From an uncultured Methanomassiliicoccales archaeon (GTDB lineage: Archaea; Thermoplasmatota; Thermoplasmata; SG8-5), in NCBI GenBank assembly GCA_938004075.1, contig CALKWP010000092.1, positions 1-16,195 on the forward strand: 16,195 nt of DNA, written 5' to 3'. Position numbers and translations under genes: made by a program. The notes beneath the pieces were generated by a model that saw only the letters and a list, made by a program, of their open reading frames with translations, had not been told where the DNA came from and ran no database searches. Of the stretch, positions 1-7,688 are shown piece by piece (within the stretch, counting starts at the first letter, position 1; each line of letters starts with the position of its first letter).

Positions 1-51
1 TTAAGAATTTTTTATAACTTGTTCATCAAAGTAGTTGTATTCTTTTCAGCT

Positions 52-2112
52 TCATTCGATAACCGAATCAACTTCCCTCTTCAGAAGATTGATTTGATGC
101 AGGTCCATGGTGGACGGGTTAATTGACAGCAGCAGAATCGAACGGTTTATGGCAACCTGGTCCCTGAGAGATTGTATGAGCTTTAGGACTGTGATGAAAT
201 TATTGTTGGTGATGAGATATTCTATTCCATCCAGCAAGATAATTCCGCCGTTCTTTCCTAGGAATTCCTCCAGCGAAAGGCTCAGCTTCTCAAGGTCCTT
301 CGGGCGTACAGCTTCCTCCTTTGCGACATTGGATAGCCACAGTATAGGAATTTCTCCGAGTTCGTACCTCTCCCTTATCTTTTCAGGGAATGTCCTTGTA
401 ACGCAGTAGGCTGGCATGCCCTCGGATATGCTCTGTTTGAACATGCGATATGATTTTGCGGACCTTTCTTCAAGTATAAGGTATGTGAAACTCTGCTTCA
501 GGTTCACCTCTGAAGCATTCAAGGCAATAGGTTGTTCATGTGACTTGGGGACCGGGGTTATCAATGCAGGCAACTCTGACGGTTCTTCCAGGGTGGTTTC
601 AGGTTTGGATGGCTCTAATATCTTTTTTTCGAGTTGCTCCTCGGGAGTCGGAGTAACTTCCTTTTCTATGAATGTCTCGATCCTATCTTGTTCTTTGATC
701 GGTTCCTTATTTTTCGAGGATTCAATTATGGTGATGACTTGATTTTTTGCTGTTTTCAGCACTTCATCGCCCGGAGATAATATCAGAGCGTCGTTGAGAA
801 CCGCAAGGGCGTCCTCATTCTTCCCGGCATCCATCAAGGTCATTGCCTTTGAATGCAGAAGAGTTGCATCACTGGGCTTGGACTTGAACCGGTTTTCCAT
901 ATCCTTGAGAGGATGAGATTTCTTATCTTCAGATTCTTGAGTTGCTTGCCCATCAGTTACGAATTTCACGCCACATCTCGTGCACACATGTGAATTAACA
1001 GGAACGATTGCATTGCACAGCGAGCACATCTTTGTCTTGCTGGATTCAGATTTCTGGACGATTCGCCTCGCAGTTACCTTGCCGATCCCCTTAATCTCCC
1101 TCAAAGCTTCCTCTGTGGCTGTTTCAAGGGACTTTGTTGTTTTGTAACCATTGTTGTACAGTTCCTTCGCGGCAGACACTTTGATATCGAAAGTTTCGGC
1201 TATTGTCATGATGTCCCTGTCTGTCTGGGAATCGATAATATCTGATTTCCCATTGAAACCTGAATTATTAACCTCATTATTGTTATCATTTTGGGGAGTT
1301 GGCGTTTCAGTTTCAATCATATTTTTTACCAGAACCTGTTCAGAATTCTCAATATCTTCAGTTTCGACAATCTCTTCAACGAATTTCTGGACTTGCTCAA
1401 CTTCGGGTGTTGGCTCTGCGGGCTTTGATACCTCGCGCTCCAGAACTTTATCATTTTCAATTTGTGCGGCTCCAACATCTGCCCGCAATTCTGTTTCAGG
1501 TGCCGGGGCCTGGCTCTTCACATCTGGAATATTTTTAATCTTTTCCGGGATATTTGTAATCTCATCTTTTGTTCCCATTTCAGAGTATGGCATCTGGACT
1601 TCAGGAATTGGTTGAAGTTCTGCCACCTTTGGCTCTTCCAACTCTATGCCGGTCATTATCTCTGAAGTGAGGAGATCCTCGGGCTCAAGCTCCATTTTTG
1701 GCTCCCTGGCATCCGTGGCCATTTTTATAATTTCATCCTCTGGTTGGCTGGGTGCTGCTTCGGTTTTCTTCTTCTTGCCTATCTTCACCTTTTCCCTGGG
1801 CCTTTCCGCCTGGTATTCAGGTTCATCATCATAATCGATGAGGGTTTCAACTGCCAGGGCTTCATCGCTTATCAGGCTCTTGCCACATCTCTGGCATATC
1901 ACGGTTCCCGAATCAATAGCCCCCAGGCAGACAGGGCAGGTCTGGTCATCGCTTGTCCTCCGTTCCTCCGGTGTTTCGAAATATTCCTTTATCTTCCTCA
2001 ATTTGGAATGATTCATACCAGGTATCTTCAGGAGTTCTTCCCTGTCTGAATCTATGAATTGACTAGGAGATGCAATCCCAGATTCAACGATGGAAAGCGC
2101 CAGTTCATTATC
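52..2112 (-). other. C-terminal extension of the IleRS-like protein: HhH, two Zn ribbons, P/E-rich linkers, TPR, DUF835
   Basis: This part of the reading frame has no counterpart in ordinary IleRS. In order: a helix-hairpin-helix-like segment (residues ~1072-1122, with LLKIPGM), Zn ribbon 1 (C1134, C1137, C1148, C1151), an acidic P/E-rich linker (~1157-1370), a second HhH-like segment (~1382-1429, with IKGIGKVTARRI), Zn ribbon 2 (C1438, C1441, C1452, C1455), a TPR-like helical pair (~1483-1530), another P/E-rich linker (~1541-1610) and a DUF835 domain (~1616-1760). HhH plus Zn ribbon suggests nucleic-acid contact. DUF835 is an archaeal domain of unknown function common in putative signalling proteins. 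No ATG with a good ribosome site lies near the junction (internal Met1066 and Met1109 lack one), so I read it as one polypeptide. A misassembly has not been excluded. Confidence 0.8.
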
Positions 2113-5100
2113 CACGTCTTTCACGACCAGGAATTCGTTCATTGCTTTTTTGATGTTCAATGAGGAAATCCCTATTGTCACGGATTCCTCCATTATTGGC
2201 CATTCCACAATGTAATCCTCGTTGGCCACTTCCTCAACAATCTCCATCTGGGACGCTCTCGAGGTGTCTGCTACCTTTTCGAACCATTTCTCGAGGGTTT
2301 CTATGAGGTCATCGCTCAAACTTATACTAATCTTGACGTATTCTTCAGTGTCAAGGCCCATCTCGTTCCTCATCTGCTGGATGCGACGGCTGATCTCCTT
2401 CGCGAAGCCCTCTGCGGTCAATTCATCGTTGAGATTCGTATCAAGGTAGATTGTGCCGTTCTCAAATTCAATTGATACCACGCCCTCCGGGAGTTTCGTC
2501 TCGAAACGAACCATGTCAGGAAGTATGCGTATCATCTCGCCTTCAATGCCCAGGGCGTATTCGCCCGTTTCGATTTTGGCTTTTATATCTTTTGCAGGGA
2601 GAACCTTCAGCATACGTGCGATCTTGCTCTCGCGCTGTTTGTAGGCTTTGCCGATGATATTTGGATTCGGAACGACAATCAACTCCTGGCCAGCCCATTC
2701 CTGATTCTCCGGGACAAGTTCAAGTTCTTTGACGTTCACCATCTTCTTGATTACCTTATCAAATATTTTCACTGACTCGGTAATCTCATCTTTGGATGCG
2801 CTGATTGTCATCTTTGCCACAGGCCAGCGGAGCTGGAGGCCAAGGTTTTGCCTGAGCTTCTGGGCTGTCGCGACAATGTTCCTAGCATGATTCATGAGCT
2901 TTTCGGAGTTCTCGAAAAGGTTTTCAGCTTCTATCTCTGGCCAGGGTACCATGCTCACGCTCAATTCCTCGCCATCGATATGCTGATATATGTACTCCGA
3001 TAGATAGGGCGTGAAAGGTGAAGAAACGATTGCCAATTTTCTGAGAACTTCCCTTAGTGTGAAAAGGACGGCATCCTTATCTGGAGAACTTCCCTCTGCC
3101 CAGACCCTCTCCCTAACAATTTTAATGTAAAATCTGGATAAGTCTTCCCTTATGAATGATGATATCGCAGCAACTGCCTTTTCTGAATCAGTGTTTTCCA
3201 TCTCCTTCTTGACTGTGTGGTTCAAAGTCTCGATGCGCGATAAAAGCCAGAGGTCTTCCGGTTGCAATCCTGATTTAATTTTGGAAAATGGATGCGACTT
3301 CGGTTCCCAGTTGTCCATGCTCATGTACGATGAACTGAAAACATAGCAGTTCCAAAGCAGATTCAATACTCCATGAGCTTTCTTTATGCGCCCCGGGTCC
3401 AATTTTAATGCAGTGCAATGGTCAAGGCTCAGCAGGTAAAGGCGGAGCGCATCTGGGCCATGCATAGCCAAGAGATTTTCCAGTTCATCAGAGATTGTGT
3501 CATTAGATGGTTCTACGGTAAGTTTGCCATGTACGAACGCTTTTCTGAAAGGCACCTTGTTGAATGTCATTATCCCGGTGAAGATCTGGTTGAAGAACCA
3601 TCCCTTGAATTGGTCCTGGCTCTCGGAAATCCAGTCGGCCGGCCAGAGTTCTCTGAAGCCTTTCTGCTTTCTGGGGTAGGACAACTGCGCCCATGACGCA
3701 ACGCTTGAATCGAACCAAACATCGACTATGTCTGGAACCCTTTTCATCAAACCCCCGCATTTCGGGCATTCGATGCTGACCTTGTCTATCCAGGGCCTGT
3801 GAAGATCCATACCCTCGCTGAAACCGTTCCCGTCCTCTATCTCGGAGATGCTGCCGATAACTTCTACATGGCCGCATACATCGGTTATGCACTCCCATAT
3901 TGGCATGGGTGTTCCCCAGAACCTCTGGCGGGATATGCACCAGTCCTCGACCCTCTCCATCCTGTCGTAATATTCCTGGTGGCGATGGCATTCCGGTGTC
4001 CAATTGACGCCTCTAACCGCCTTCGCGATCTTCTCACCATTGTCTCCAGATTTAAGGAACCACTGCTCAGAAGAACGGTGCACAATCGGAGTTCCGCATC
4101 TCCAGCAATGGCCGAACGAATGATCTTCCTCGGAATCGGCGAGAACGAAGCGCAGGGATTTCATATCTGAAAGGATGCCCCTGTTTGCATCACTGATCGA
4201 CTGGCCGGCATACTTCATGCCCACCTCTGTTGTGAAAAGCCCTCTCTCATCCAAAGGCGAGAATATCGGAAGGGAGAATTCATCGGCAACCTTGAAGTCC
4301 ATTGTGCCGAAGCCCGGTGAGATGTAAACGCTGCCGGTTTGGCCTTCGTAAATCGATCTCAACAACAATATTTTATGAGACCAGTCCGTCTTGACTGTTT
4401 TGTGGAATGCGATGTCACCCATGAGAGGATGGAAAAATTCCAGTTTCTCAAGCTGGCTACCCTTGACAATCTCCAGTACTTCGTAGGCTTCCACATTAGC
4501 CAATGCAGTTATTTTTTCCACTTTGGATTCCAGGACAATTATCGTGCTCTTTCGACCGCCCTGCCTTATCGCAACCCTGGCATAATTGAAGTCCGGGTTA
4601 ACTGCAATAGCCAGAGCGCCTGAGAAAGTCCAGGGTGTGGTTGTCCAGACAATGATGTACTCATCCCTTCGCCCCTTGATTGGGATCTTGAAATAGATGG
4701 ATGGCCCGGGCTTATTCTTGTAAACAACCTCTCCCTTCGTCAATGGGGACTCACAACGAGGACACCAGGCAGTGACCTGCTTCTGCTTCTGAAGCATGTT
4801 CTTCTTGTGGGCTTCCTTGATAGTCCACCAGACGCTTTCTATGTATGATGAATCGGATGTGAGGTACGGCCTCTCCCAGTCCAACCAGATGCCCAGTTTC
4901 TTGAATTGGCCTACCATCTTATGAAAGTTTGTGTTGGCTTGCTTCATGCATTCAGAAACGAATTTATCCACGCCCATATCATCTATCTGGTTTTTGTACT
5001 GAATGCCGAAGGATTCCTCCACCTTCAACTCAACCGGCAACCCGTGCATGTCGAAGCCAGGCCTGTCGATGACATTGAAACCTCGCGCCCTCATGAAACG

Positions 5101-5337
5101 AGAATGACAATCCTTGAGAATCTTGTTCATGGCAATTCCGAGGCCAATGTTGTCCGTTGTGAATGGCGGGCCATCAACAATGAAATGTTTTCCCATGCCA
5201 GCTTTCGAATTGACAGTTCTCCTGTAAGCATATGTATTGGACCAGAACTCGTTGATATTTTCGGCAATGGCCAATGGGTCATATTTTTTAACAGGCGGCT
5301 TAATCTTCAATTCGTATCCCTCACTCGAATCAGTCAT
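52..5337 (-). CDS. Isoleucyl-tRNA synthetase-like protein with degenerate signature motifs, fused to Zn-ribbon/HhH/TPR/DUF835 C-terminal module
   Basis: Residues 1 to about 1070 follow archaeal class I IleRS end to end. Seen: PPFTT (57-61), PGFD-HGLPVE (93-103), Zn pair C192/C195, the editing-domain motif WTTTPWT (231-237), Cys pair C411/C414, the ISRQRFWG stretch (468-475), Cys pair C524/C527, DVWFDSS (539-545), the DQFKGWF stretch (575-581), an anticodon-binding domain (~690-850) and the archaeal C-terminal DUF5915-like domain (~900-1060). Archaeal IleRS is usually about 1030-1070 aa; this protein is 1761. The HIGH position (HLGT in many archaea) is GLGI (65-68). KMSKS is absent, with about five residues deleted near 605-620. 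The conserved editing His is Tyr338, while the editing Asp (347) is kept. ATG start at 5337, no clear Shine-Dalgarno. The IleRS origin is certain; aminoacylation activity is doubtful. It may be a paralogue beside a canonical IleRS elsewhere. Confidence 0.93.
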   Translation of the reverse strand: MTDSSEGYELKIKPPVKKYDPLAIAENINEFWSNTYAYRRTVNSKAGMGKHFIVDGPPFTTDNIGLGIAMNKILKDCHSRFMRARGFNVIDRPGFDMHGLPVELKVEESFGIQYKNQIDDMGVDKFVSECMKQANTNFHKMVGQFKKLGIWLDWERPYLTSDSSYIESVWWTIKEAHKKNMLQKQKQVTAWCPRCESPLTKGEVVYKNKPGPSIYFKIPIKGRRDEYIIVWTTTPWTFSGALAIAVNPDFNYARVAIRQGGRKSTIIVLESKVEKITALANVEAYEVLEIVKGSQLEKLEFFHPLMGDIAFHKTVKTDWSHKILLLRSIYEGQTGSVYISPGFGTMDFKVADEFSLPIFSPLDERGLFTTEVGMKYAGQSISDANRGILSDMKSLRFVLADSEEDHSFGHCWRCGTPIVHRSSEQWFLKSGDNGEKIAKAVRGVNWTPECHRHQEYYDRMERVEDWCISRQRFWGTPMPIWECITDVCGHVEVIGSISEIEDGNGFSEGMDLHRPWIDKVSIECPKCGGLMKRVPDIVDVWFDSSVASWAQLSYPRKQKGFRELWPADWISESQDQFKGWFFNQIFTGIMTFNKVPFRKAFVHGKLTVEPSNDTISDELENLLAMHGPDALRLYLLSLDHCTALKLDPGRIKKAHGVLNLLWNCYVFSSSYMSMDNWEPKSHPFSKIKSGLQPEDLWLLSRIETLNHTVKKEMENTDSEKAVAAISSFIREDLSRFYIKIVRERVWAEGSSPDKDAVLFTLREVLRKLAIVSSPFTPYLSEYIYQHIDGEELSVSMVPWPEIEAENLFENSEKLMNHARNIVATAQKLRQNLGLQLRWPVAKMTISASKDEITESVKIFDKVIKKMVNVKELELVPENQEWAGQELIVVPNPNIIGKAYKQRESKIARMLKVLPAKDIKAKIETGEYALGIEGEMIRILPDMVRFETKLPEGVVSIEFENGTIYLDTNLNDELTAEGFAKEISRRIQQMRNEMGLDTEEYVKISISLSDDLIETLEKWFEKVADTSRASQMEIVEEVANEDYIVEWPIMEESVTIGISSLNIKKAMNEFLVVKDVDNELALSIVESGIASPSQFIDSDREELLKIPGMNHSKLRKIKEYFETPEERRTSDDQTCPVCLGAIDSGTVICQRCGKSLISDEALAVETLIDYDDEPEYQAERPREKVKIGKKKKTEAAPSQPEDEIIKMATDAREPKMELEPEDLLTSEIMTGIELEEPKVAELQPIPEVQMPYSEMGTKDEITNIPEKIKNIPDVKSQAPAPETELRADVGAAQIENDKVLEREVSKPAEPTPEVEQVQKFVEEIVETEDIENSEQVLVKNMIETETPTPQNDNNNEVNNSGFNGKSDIIDSQTDRDIMTIAETFDIKVSAAKELYNNGYKTTKSLETATEEALREIKGIGKVTARRIVQKSESSKTKMCSLCNAIVPVNSHVCTRCGVKFVTDGQATQESEDKKSHPLKDMENRFKSKPSDATLLHSKAMTLMDAGKNEDALAVLNDALILSPGDEVLKTAKNQVITIIESSKNKEPIKEQDRIETFIEKEVTPTPEEQLEKKILEPSKPETTLEEPSELPALITPVPKSHEQPIALNASEVNLKQSFTYLILEERSAKSYRMFKQSISEGMPAYCVTRTFPEKIRERYELGEIPILWLSNVAKEEAVRPKDLEKLSLSLEEFLGKNGGIILLDGIEYLITNNNFITVLKLIQSLRDQVAINRSILLLSINPSTMDLHQINLLKREVDSVIE

Positions 5338-5518
5338 TTACACTACGTTGGATATGTATACGTTAAGTAATAGAGGGTTAAAAACTTAATGGAAATAACT
5401 GACAGACCCAAAAAATGGAATTCGCGAGGTTTTGGAATGTATCAGAGCTTTTTAAACCAAATAGATTACAATGTTGTGATTACAAAGGATTCATGAATAT
5501 ATCTTTATTAAAATTGAG
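5338..5518. other. Intergenic region between the IleRS-like gene and tRNA-Arg
   Basis: About 180 AT-rich bases with no credible gene. On the minus strand it holds two TATA-like stretches (5447-5456 and 5378-5387) that could drive the IleRS-like gene. A run of six T on the minus strand (5410-5415) could help end transcripts from the tRNA side. No structured leader is apparent. Confidence 0.5.
5378..5387 (-). promoter_or_regulatory. Candidate TATA box for the IleRS-like gene
   Basis: Minus-strand AAGTTTTTAA lies about 40 bases upstream of the ATG at 5337. This would place transcription start near 5357 with a leader of about 20 bases. A second TATA-like element at 5447-5456 is an alternative with a longer leader. 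Position and composition only. Confidence 0.35.
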
Positions 5519-5592
5519 CGGACCAGCTGGGATTCGAACCCAGGTTCAAGGCTCCGGAGGCCCTAGTGATATCCAAGCTACACTACTGGTCC
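5519..5592 (-). tRNA. tRNA-Arg (anticodon CCG)
   Basis: The minus strand folds as a 74-base cloverleaf. The acceptor stem is GGACCAG/CTGGTCC with discriminator G. The T arm is CTGGG-TTCGAAT-CCCAG. The anticodon stem is AGGGC/GCCTT with loop CTCCGGA, giving anticodon CCG, which reads CGG (Arg). The D arm contains the expected GG and has a T-T mismatch at its inner pair. CCA is not encoded. No intron is seen. It lies 44 bases downstream of rps27ae on the same strand, so it may be part of the ribosomal-protein transcript. Confidence 0.93.
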
Positions 5593-5636
5593 TGGCTCGC
5601 TTTTTGGCCCCATTCCTTGGCAGGATTCTACGGAGT

Positions 5637-5792
5637 TCATTCTTTCTTCTTGAATTCTGTGTAACCGCAGGAACCGCAGGTGACCCTGTTCTTGTGCTCC
5701 GCCAGGAAAACGCCCTCACCGCATTTCGGGCAGTGCTTGCGCAATCTGGCAATCTTTCCATCCTTGATTTCATAAAGGTCTTTTTTGGCCAT
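5637..5792 (-). CDS. rps27ae: Small ribosomal subunit protein S27ae
   Basis: A 51-residue protein starting MAKKDLYEIK. Its single zinc finger is formed by C21, C24, C39 and C42 (CPKC and CGSC pairs). It has the basic segment after residue 10 and the TCGSCGYTEF ending typical of archaeal S27ae. Length is normal for archaea, where the protein lacks the ubiquitin part fused to it in eukaryotes. ATG at 5792 is preceded by an AGGAGTG ribosome site. It follows rps24e by 11 bases, the usual archaeal order, and tRNA-Arg follows it. It is a structural component of the 30S subunit. Confidence 0.95.
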   Translation of the reverse strand: MAKKDLYEIKDGKIARLRKHCPKCGEGVFLAEHKNRVTCGSCGYTEFKKKE

Positions 5793-5803
5793 GATAATCA
5801 CTC

Positions 5804-6118
5804 CTATTCTGCTCCGGGGGCTTTCTTTTCCTGCTTCTCGATGAGCTTGTTTCTTTTGAGAAGATATTCCCTCTCGACCTTCATGGCTTCTTCTTTTGTC
5901 GGGTATATCTTTGCATATCCTTTTGTGTCATGGACTCCGAAAGACGAATCCATGTGGTCGACAATTATCCTGTCCTTTGTGACTTTGAGCGCCTTTGAAA
6001 GCTCTTCTCTGACATTGTCTCTCTTCGGTGTCTGGGCGTTCGGATGGTGCAGCACGAAATGCACTTCCATCCTGTTCAGAAGGACGTTCTCCTTCTTGTT
6101 CTGAATTTCAAGTTCCAT
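5804..6118 (-). CDS. rps24e: Small ribosomal subunit protein S24e
   Basis: 104 residues, normal for archaeal S24e. The N-terminal strand MELEIQNKKENVLLNR and the stretch VHFVLHHPNAQTPKRDNVRE match the family pattern of a beta strand, then a TPxRxxVRE helix start. The central FGVHDTKGYAKIY stretch is also characteristic. The C-terminus is a charged helix. ATG at 6118 has GGAG eight bases upstream. It sits between the dephospho-CoA kinase gene and rps27ae, as in many euryarchaea. It is a 30S subunit protein. A weak internal promoter may lie just upstream (6154-6163). Confidence 0.96.
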   Translation of the reverse strand: MELEIQNKKENVLLNRMEVHFVLHHPNAQTPKRDNVREELSKALKVTKDRIIVDHMDSSFGVHDTKGYAKIYPTKEEAMKVEREYLLKRNKLIEKQEKKAPGAE

Positions 6119-6153
6119 TGTTTCAACTCCTTTGCGTCAAGCTTAATTCAGGG

Positions 6154-6163
6154 GATAGATAAG
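6154..6163 (-). promoter_or_regulatory. Candidate internal TATA box before rps24e
   Basis: Minus-strand CTTATCTATC, preceded by an A-rich stretch, is centred about 40 bases upstream of the S24e ATG. It lies in the 61-base gap after the kinase gene, the largest gap in the cluster. This would allow extra expression of the ribosomal proteins. Judged on spacing only. Confidence 0.3.
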
Positions 6164-6179
6164 CTTTTTGGTACGCGTA

Positions 6180-6716
6180 TTATTCGATTCTCATCTTATC
6201 CAGTGCGTCATTCACCATCTTTTTGAGTTTCCTGTCAACATGATGAATGGACGCCCCCCTATTCGGGATTCCATATATTACAGTTGTGTTTTCCAGAGAC
6301 AAGGATATGCAGGCCAGGGACGCAAGGTCTTCCTCGCCATCAACAACTATGCGAATATGCTCTGGTTCATCAAAGGCTTTCTTTATTGCATCCCAGAGTG
6401 CTTCCGTAATCACACCGGGGGGATTCTTAATGAATAATTCTGTCTGTGGAAATTTTGCAAACCTTTCTTTCAGATTGGATTGCAAATCTCTTTTAGTAAT
6501 GTAATCAACTATGCTTATATCGGGTGTTATACCGGATTCCAGGAGGTCCAATGTCACGATGTCGCCAACGGTGACAATTAATCTAGAACCGCTTATCTCT
6601 CTCAGAATGTCTTCTATGGCCGAGAGCAGTATGCCAACAGGTGCTGCCAGCTTACCGCGAAGGTCATCCGGTACCGCGTATAATACCTTACCTGACCCTG
6701 AGGGCGAATTTTCCAT
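6180..6716 (-). CDS. GTP-dependent dephospho-CoA kinase (DUF359 family)
   Basis: 178 residues. Archaeal DUF359 proteins phosphorylate dephospho-CoA with GTP in the last step of CoA synthesis and are unrelated to bacterial CoaE. Seen here: the opening YAVPDDLRGKLAAPVGILL, then VGDIVT, a D-rich segment with SIVDYITKR, KNPPGVIT, VDGEEDLA and YGIPNRG, in the family order. I place the start at the ATG at 6716, because the frame further upstream is only the antisense-like continuation through spt4 and family members begin just before the YxxP segment. With this start the gene overlaps the end of spt4 by 29 bases. No strong ribosome site is visible, so translational coupling to spt4 is likely. Cytosolic enzyme. 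Confidence 0.88.
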   Translation of the reverse strand: MENSPSGSGKVLYAVPDDLRGKLAAPVGILLSAIEDILREISGSRLIVTVGDIVTLDLLESGITPDISIVDYITKRDLQSNLKERFAKFPQTELFIKNPPGVITEALWDAIKKAFDEPEHIRIVVDGEEDLASLACISLSLENTTVIYGIPNRGASIHHVDRKLKKMVNDALDKMRIE

Positions 6717-6876
6717 TTGACTGAATCCCCATCTTCCTGGCAATCTCGGAACGCGAGTGATCCAGGATAATGATGTATCCCTGCCATTCCCTGGAGGTCT
6801 GGCCTCCACATACCGTGCAGGTGTCTCCCTCGTTTATCAGACTGCAAGATTTACATGCTTTGACAATTTCCGCCAT
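6688..6876 (-). CDS. spt4: Transcription elongation factor Spt4
   Basis: 62 residues, the usual size. A zinc ribbon is formed by C8, C11, C20 and C23 near the N-terminus. The core WQGYIIILDHSRSEIARKMG and the end FALRVR are diagnostic. Archaeal Spt4 binds Spt5 and clamps RNA polymerase for processive elongation. It lies 48 bases downstream of rpoE and overlaps the kinase gene, forming the standard rpoE-spt4 unit. ATG at 6876 has a weak AAGGTTGTG upstream. Confidence 0.96.
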   Translation of the reverse strand: MAEIVKACKSCSLINEGDTCTVCGGQTSREWQGYIIILDHSRSEIARKMGIQSNGKFALRVR

Positions 6877-6924
6877 AATTTCACAACCTTTATTTCATCA
6901 TGTTAGGAACGAATAAAGTCCTGC

Positions 6925-7485
6925 TCACGATGCCTCCTTTCTGCTTAGCTCTTCCTGGAGCCAGTCAATGCGGCCAAGGCCGGATTGCCTCATAGTGAGG
7001 CCAATCTTGCTCTCCCTGGGGTTCCTTTCATTCACGCTGACAGTGACAATTCTGGCGCGAACATCATTATTGACTCTTATGTCACGGCGGCTTTCCTTGC
7101 CCATGAGGCGCTGGTTATCAACATCAACATCGATGTGATCGTCCATGACCTGGCTGATGTGAAGGAGACCGTCAAGCGGCCCGAATCTCACGAAAGCTCC
7201 GAACTTCAATATTTCGCAAACAGAGCCCTCTATGACTTCCTGGTTATCCAATCTGAATATCAATGCCTCATATTCGACATCCTGGTAAACCGCGCCGTCG
7301 CCATGAACGATGCGGCCTTCCCCGATCGGTGTTATATCAGTGGTGCTGACAATAAGGCTCCTGTCGCCGACTATCTTTCCCTCGAAGCTGTGCTGAGTCA
7401 GTTCCTGAGATATCTCGAGGATATCCTCTCCAAGTCGCTCTGGCGGTATGCGTATAACGTCCCGTCTCTGTTCTTTCAAGTACAT
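6925..7485 (-). CDS. rpoE: DNA-directed RNA polymerase subunit E' (Rpo7/RpoE1)
   Basis: 186 residues from the ATG at 7485. It is the homologue of eukaryotic Rpb7, the stalk subunit that pairs with subunit F. The N-terminal domain (1-80) starts MYLKEQRRDVIRIPPERLGE. An S1 RNA-binding domain (~83-165) carries IEGSVCEILKFGAFVRFGPLDGLLHIS. A GTG nine bases upstream (7494) is in frame, but the MYxL opening of the family and a GAGTGA ribosome site five bases before 7485 favour the ATG. It is the first gene of the minus-strand cluster, followed by spt4. Confidence 0.95.
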   Translation of the reverse strand: MYLKEQRRDVIRIPPERLGEDILEISQELTQHSFEGKIVGDRSLIVSTTDITPIGEGRIVHGDGAVYQDVEYEALIFRLDNQEVIEGSVCEILKFGAFVRFGPLDGLLHISQVMDDHIDVDVDNQRLMGKESRRDIRVNNDVRARIVTVSVNERNPRESKIGLTMRQSGLGRIDWLQEELSRKEAS

Positions 7486-7523
7486 GAGAATCACTCTATT
7501 TTGTCTGCTCCATATAATTACTG

Positions 7524-7535
7524 ATATTTATTTAT
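7524..7535 (-). promoter_or_regulatory. Candidate TATA box of the rpoE cluster
   Basis: Minus-strand ATAAATAAATAT lies about 40 bases before the rpoE ATG. This predicts a transcription start near 7503 and a short leader that includes the GAGTGA ribosome site. A second AT-rich element at 7510-7519 is closer. It shares the intergenic region with the pyrophosphatase promoter facing the other way. Confidence 0.45.
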
Positions 7536-7647
7536 TCGTATCATTGAGAAAAGCGCCATTCCGGAATTATCAAAGCCTCAGTCCTTTGAAATAAATGGAA
7601 ATTATCCCTTCCATAATTTGTGTTCATTCCCTCACAGGGAAGTCACG

Positions 7648-7657
7648 CTTAAATATA
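7648..7657 (+). promoter_or_regulatory. TATA box of the membrane pyrophosphatase gene
   Basis: CTTAAATATA closely matches the archaeal TATA consensus. At the usual distance of about 25-27 bases, transcription would start near 7680. That is at or just before the start codon, so the mRNA would be leaderless or nearly so. Confidence 0.6.
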
Positions 7658-7688
7658 ACATTACTATTCCACCCTCTCAGTGATTGAA

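Noticed and set aside
1157..1866. P/E-rich acidic linker of the IleRS-like protein as a tandem DNA repeat
   Set aside because: The protein is low in complexity but the DNA shows no regular repeat unit.
3478..3525. A frameshift hiding a normal KMSKS motif
   Set aside because: The other frames on this strand contain stops here (TAG, TAA) and no KMSKS, and flanking residues align in frame on both sides.
3503..4003. 166-codon open frame on the minus strand inside the IleRS-like gene
   Set aside because: It is an out-of-frame reading of the IleRS coding DNA, rich in Arg and Gly, with no recognisable motif.
5415..6104. 229-codon plus-strand frame over tRNA-Arg, S27ae and S24e
   Set aside because: It covers a tRNA and two certain ribosomal-protein genes on the other strand, so it cannot be a real gene.
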